From contig CASDVE010000029.1 of the NCBI GenBank assembly GCA_949284175.1, forward strand, positions 1 to 51,643: a stretch of 51,643 nucleotides of DNA, written 5' to 3'. The notes under the pieces are model-generated. The model did not search any database. It was not told the DNA's origin and worked only from the letters and a program-made list of their open reading frames with translations. This stretch comes from an uncultured Eubacteriales bacterium. Lineage in GTDB: Bacteria; Bacillota; Clostridia; Lachnospirales; Lachnospiraceae. Below, in pieces: positions 49,165 to 51,643 of the stretch (the first letter of the stretch is position 1; each line of letters begins with the position of its first letter). Both the position numbers and the translations under genes were made by a program.

Positions 49165-50583
49165 ATGTATAATCCAAAATCAAAAATAGCAACAGAATTT
49201 ATTGATCATCAAGAAATCCTTGATACATTAGAATATGCAAAGGCAAACAAAAACAATCGTGAATTGATTGAATCCTTAATTGAACGGGCAAAAGACTGCA
49301 AAGGATTAACTCATAGAGAAGCACTTGTATTGCTGGAGTGCGAAGAGCAAGACTTAATTGAAAAAATGTACAAGCTAGCAAAAGAGATCAAACAAAAATT
49401 TTATGGCAATCGAATCGTAATGTTTGCTCCATTGTACTTATCAAACTACTGTGTAAATGGCTGTGTGTACTGCCCTTATCATGCAAAAAATAAACATATT
49501 GCACGTAAGAAATTAACACAGGAAGAGATTCGTAATGAAGTTATTGCATTACAAGATATGGGACATAAGCGTCTTGCACTGGAAACAGGAGAAGATCCAT
49601 TACACAATCCAATTGAGTATGTGTTAGAAAGCATTAACACAATTTATAGCATTAAACATAAAAATGGAGCAATCCGTCGTGTTAACGTGAACATTGCGGC
49701 TACAACCGTAGAGAATTATCGCAAATTAAAAGATGCAGGAATCGGAACTTATATTTTATTCCAAGAAACATACCATAAAGAAAATTATGAGAAACTTCAT
49801 CCAACAGGACCAAAGAGCGATTATGCTTATCACACAGAGGCAATGGATCGTGCTATGGAGGCTGGAATTGATGATGTTGGAATGGGTGTATTATTTGGTC
49901 TTAATACATATAAATATGATTTTACAGGACTTTTAATGCACGCAGAACATTTAGAAGCCGTATTTGGAGTTGGGCCTCATACGATCAGCGTTCCACGAAT
50001 TTGTGGTGCAGATGATATTAACAAAGAAGATTTTAAAGATGCGATTTCTGATGATATTTTCATGAAATTAGTTGCTGTTATTAGAATTGCGGTTCCATAT
50101 ACAGGAATGATTATTTCAACAAGAGAATCTCAAAAAACAAGAGAGAAGGTATTAGAACTTGGAGTTTCTCAGTTAAGTGGCGGTTCTAGAACAAGTGTCG
50201 GAGGATACGTAGAAGAAGAACCAGAAGAAGAAAATTCTGAGCAGTTTGATGTCAGCGATAAGAGAACATTAGATCAAGTTGTTAACTGGCTAGAAGAACT
50301 TGGTTATATTCCAAGTTTTTGTACAGCCTGTTATCGAGAAGGACGAACAGGGGATCGTTTTATGTCCCTTGTAAAATCCGGACAAATTGCTAACTGTTGT
50401 CAACCGAATGCACTGATAACATTAAAAGAATACTTAGAGGATTATGCGTCAGAGGATACAAAAGCCAAAGGAGAAGCATTAATTCAAAGAGAATTAGAGC
50501 GTATTACAAATCCAAAGGTGAAGGAAAATGCAATCAAATATTTAGAAAAAATTAACGAAGGAAATCGAGATTTCCGTTTCTAA
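49165..50583 (+). CDS. hydG: [FeFe] hydrogenase H-cluster radical SAM maturase HydG
   Basis: A 472-residue tyrosine lyase making CO and CN- ligands for the H-cluster. Radical SAM cysteines in SNYCVNGCVYCPYH; the second cluster cysteines in FCTACYREGRTGDRFMSLVKSG and IANCCQ. Length equals known clostridial HydG when started at ATG 49165; an earlier ATG at 49123 adds an unconserved basic stretch. Confidence 0.96.
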   Translation: MYNPKSKIATEFIDHQEILDTLEYAKANKNNRELIESLIERAKDCKGLTHREALVLLECEEQDLIEKMYKLAKEIKQKFYGNRIVMFAPLYLSNYCVNGCVYCPYHAKNKHIARKKLTQEEIRNEVIALQDMGHKRLALETGEDPLHNPIEYVLESINTIYSIKHKNGAIRRVNVNIAATTVENYRKLKDAGIGTYILFQETYHKENYEKLHPTGPKSDYAYHTEAMDRAMEAGIDDVGMGVLFGLNTYKYDFTGLLMHAEHLEAVFGVGPHTISVPRICGADDINKEDFKDAISDDIFMKLVAVIRIAVPYTGMIISTRESQKTREKVLELGVSQLSGGSRTSVGGYVEEEPEEENSEQFDVSDKRTLDQVVNWLEELGYIPSFCTACYREGRTGDRFMSLVKSGQIANCCQPNALITLKEYLEDYASEDTKAKGEALIQRELERITNPKVKENAIKYLEKINEGNRDFRF

Positions 50584-50620
50584 GCATTTATTAAGCATTT
50601 ATATGGAAGGGGGACACATA

Positions 50621-51472
50621 GTGAACGTTACAGTATTAGTGGAAAACACAAGTAAAAGGGAAGACTATTTGCACGAACATGGATTAAGTCTTTTTATTGA
50701 AACGAAGGGACAAAAAATATTATTTGATTTTGGACACACGGATAAGTTTATAACAAATGGGGAAAAAATGGGTGTTCCTTTTCAAGATATTGATTTTGCA
50801 GTTCTATCCCATGGTCATTACGATCATGGGGATGGAATCCCTTATTTTTTTGAAAAAAATAAAACGGCTCCTGTTTATTTACAAATGAATGCACTGATTC
50901 CTTATTTTTCAAGTAAAGCAGAGCGTGCTGTTGTATTTGAAGATATGTCTTATATTGGATTAAATCCTATCCTGAGGAAAGAACCATATTATCATCGGTT
51001 TCATTTTATTGATTCCATGAAAAAGTTAAACGATGGAGTCACGATTTATAGTGGATTTGAGCAAAGGAGATTGGTGCCTTCGATTAATAGTTCCCTTTAT
51101 ATGATGAAAGAAGATGGATTTGTACGGGATGAATTTCAACATGAGTGTTGTCTACTCATAGAAGAGAATGGAAAATATTATTTATTTGCAGGATGTGCTC
51201 ATAATGGAATTGTGAATCTTGTGGAACAGGTAGAACAGTTTGCAGGAATAACCATTGATGTTGTGTTCTCAGGATTTCATCTTCATACATCAAAAAAAGG
51301 GAATCAAGTTGCAAAGGAAGAAGTACTTTCCTTGGCGAATACATTAAAAGAAATGAAAACCATCTTTTATACAGGACACTGTACTGGTGTAGAAGAATAT
51401 AAACAAATGAAAGAAGTTCTTGGAGAGCAACTTTTTTCTATGAGCACTGGCGATACTTTCACATTTACATAA
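50621..51472 (+). CDS. MBL-fold metallo-hydrolase
   Basis: A 283-residue metallo-beta-lactamase-fold protein: LSHGHYDHGDGIPYF (HxHxDH metal motif), FAGCAHNGIVNLV, SGFHLH and YTGHCTG as later metal ligands. It resembles clostridial proteins annotated as MBL hydrolases or dihydropterin-related synthases; the substrate is unknown. GTG 50621 follows AAGGGGG; ATG 50603 precedes that site. It is 37 bp after hydG and likely cotranscribed. Confidence 0.9.
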   Translation: MNVTVLVENTSKREDYLHEHGLSLFIETKGQKILFDFGHTDKFITNGEKMGVPFQDIDFAVLSHGHYDHGDGIPYFFEKNKTAPVYLQMNALIPYFSSKAERAVVFEDMSYIGLNPILRKEPYYHRFHFIDSMKKLNDGVTIYSGFEQRRLVPSINSSLYMMKEDGFVRDEFQHECCLLIEENGKYYLFAGCAHNGIVNLVEQVEQFAGITIDVVFSGFHLHTSKKGNQVAKEEVLSLANTLKEMKTIFYTGHCTGVEEYKQMKEVLGEQLFSMSTGDTFTFT

Positions 51473-51576
51473 GGAGAAAATACTTTCAGATTAAAAAATG
51501 AAAGAATGAAAAATACAAGAGATAAAAATTAACTGAGATGAATAGGAAATGATAAAATGATATAGGAGTGATGTGA

Positions 51577-51643
51577 ATGAGCACCGTTTGTATATTAAAT
51601 TTTGATCATGGATATGAAGAACAGGATTTTTATAAGGAGTATA
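51577..51643 (+). CDS. start of an unidentified gene (partial)
   Basis: ATG at 51577, 8 bases after GGAG, opens a frame reading MSTVCILNFDHGYEEQDFYK to the window end. Too short to identify; it does not look like the start of HydF. Confidence 0.6.
   Translation, partial: MSTVCILNFDHGYEEQDFYKEY

Overview
The window reads as a low-G+C, anaerobic, flagellated Firmicute of the Clostridia, most likely Lachnospiraceae. The evidence is the clostridial 23S rRNA 3' end, AT-rich codon use with strong AGGAGG ribosome sites, [FeFe]-hydrogenase maturases (HydE, HydG), a Re-type citrate synthase, Rex, MazF with a TTG start, and Cys/Gly-rich small proteins of a kind common in this family. No species can be named from the sequence alone.

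Layout. 1-290: 23S rRNA end, structured spacer, terminator, no 5S gene. 410-2236: two small membrane proteins and a Gfo/Idh/MocA oxidoreductase. 2430-3890 (-): a YceG-like domain fused to a trypsin-like protease. 4003-5934: TetR regulator with two matching operators and three small membrane proteins including HsmA. 6415-10288: small housekeeping/defence-type genes (two GNATs, CPBP protease, MccF-like peptidase). 10375-10631: tRNA-Lys unit. 10889-18435: tellurite/general-stress (Ter) operon: YceG, TelA, two TerD proteins, Ca2+ P-type ATPase. 18438-20263: three poorly known proteins, two of them Cys-rich. 20415-22909: aconitase-family hydratase. 23254-23988: NlpC/P60 hydrolase. 24004-26664 (-): ABC transporter behind a lysine riboswitch. 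26765-27679: subtilisin. 27784-29317: Re-citrate synthase. 29563-31651 (-): ABC-F ATPase. 31789-36909: rex-acpS-nnr-alr-mazF and a CBS protein. 37149-37877: YebC. 38045-39930: flbD-motA-motB. 40374-43936: XpaC-TelA-Hpt and a DUF1624 protein. 44025-47800 (-): glycogen phosphorylase, AraC regulator, cold-shock protein. 47857-51643: hydE, hydG, an MBL-fold hydrolase and the start of another gene.

The most striking content is a dispersed, non-coding, two-hairpin repeat of about 95 bp present in about a dozen copies. Its first hairpin comes in at least two sequence types with compensatory base changes; the second is a nearly constant GAGAAG...CTTCTC module. Six copies lie directly after the T-tract of an intrinsic terminator, in the same orientation as the terminated transcript. 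One copy sits in the P5 loop of the lysine riboswitch, one in the loop of a terminator hairpin, one is interrupted by another copy, one array holds three in a row, one lies between motA and motB, and a relic overlaps the apparent start of yceG. This resembles a REP/IS200-IS605-type non-autonomous element; no transposase for it is in the window.

Other regulatory signals found: a 16-nt motif shared by the aconitase and Re-citrate synthase promoters, paired TetR operators, a candidate Rex operator on the hydE promoter, and a promoter plus immediate terminator hairpin upstream of the cold-shock gene.
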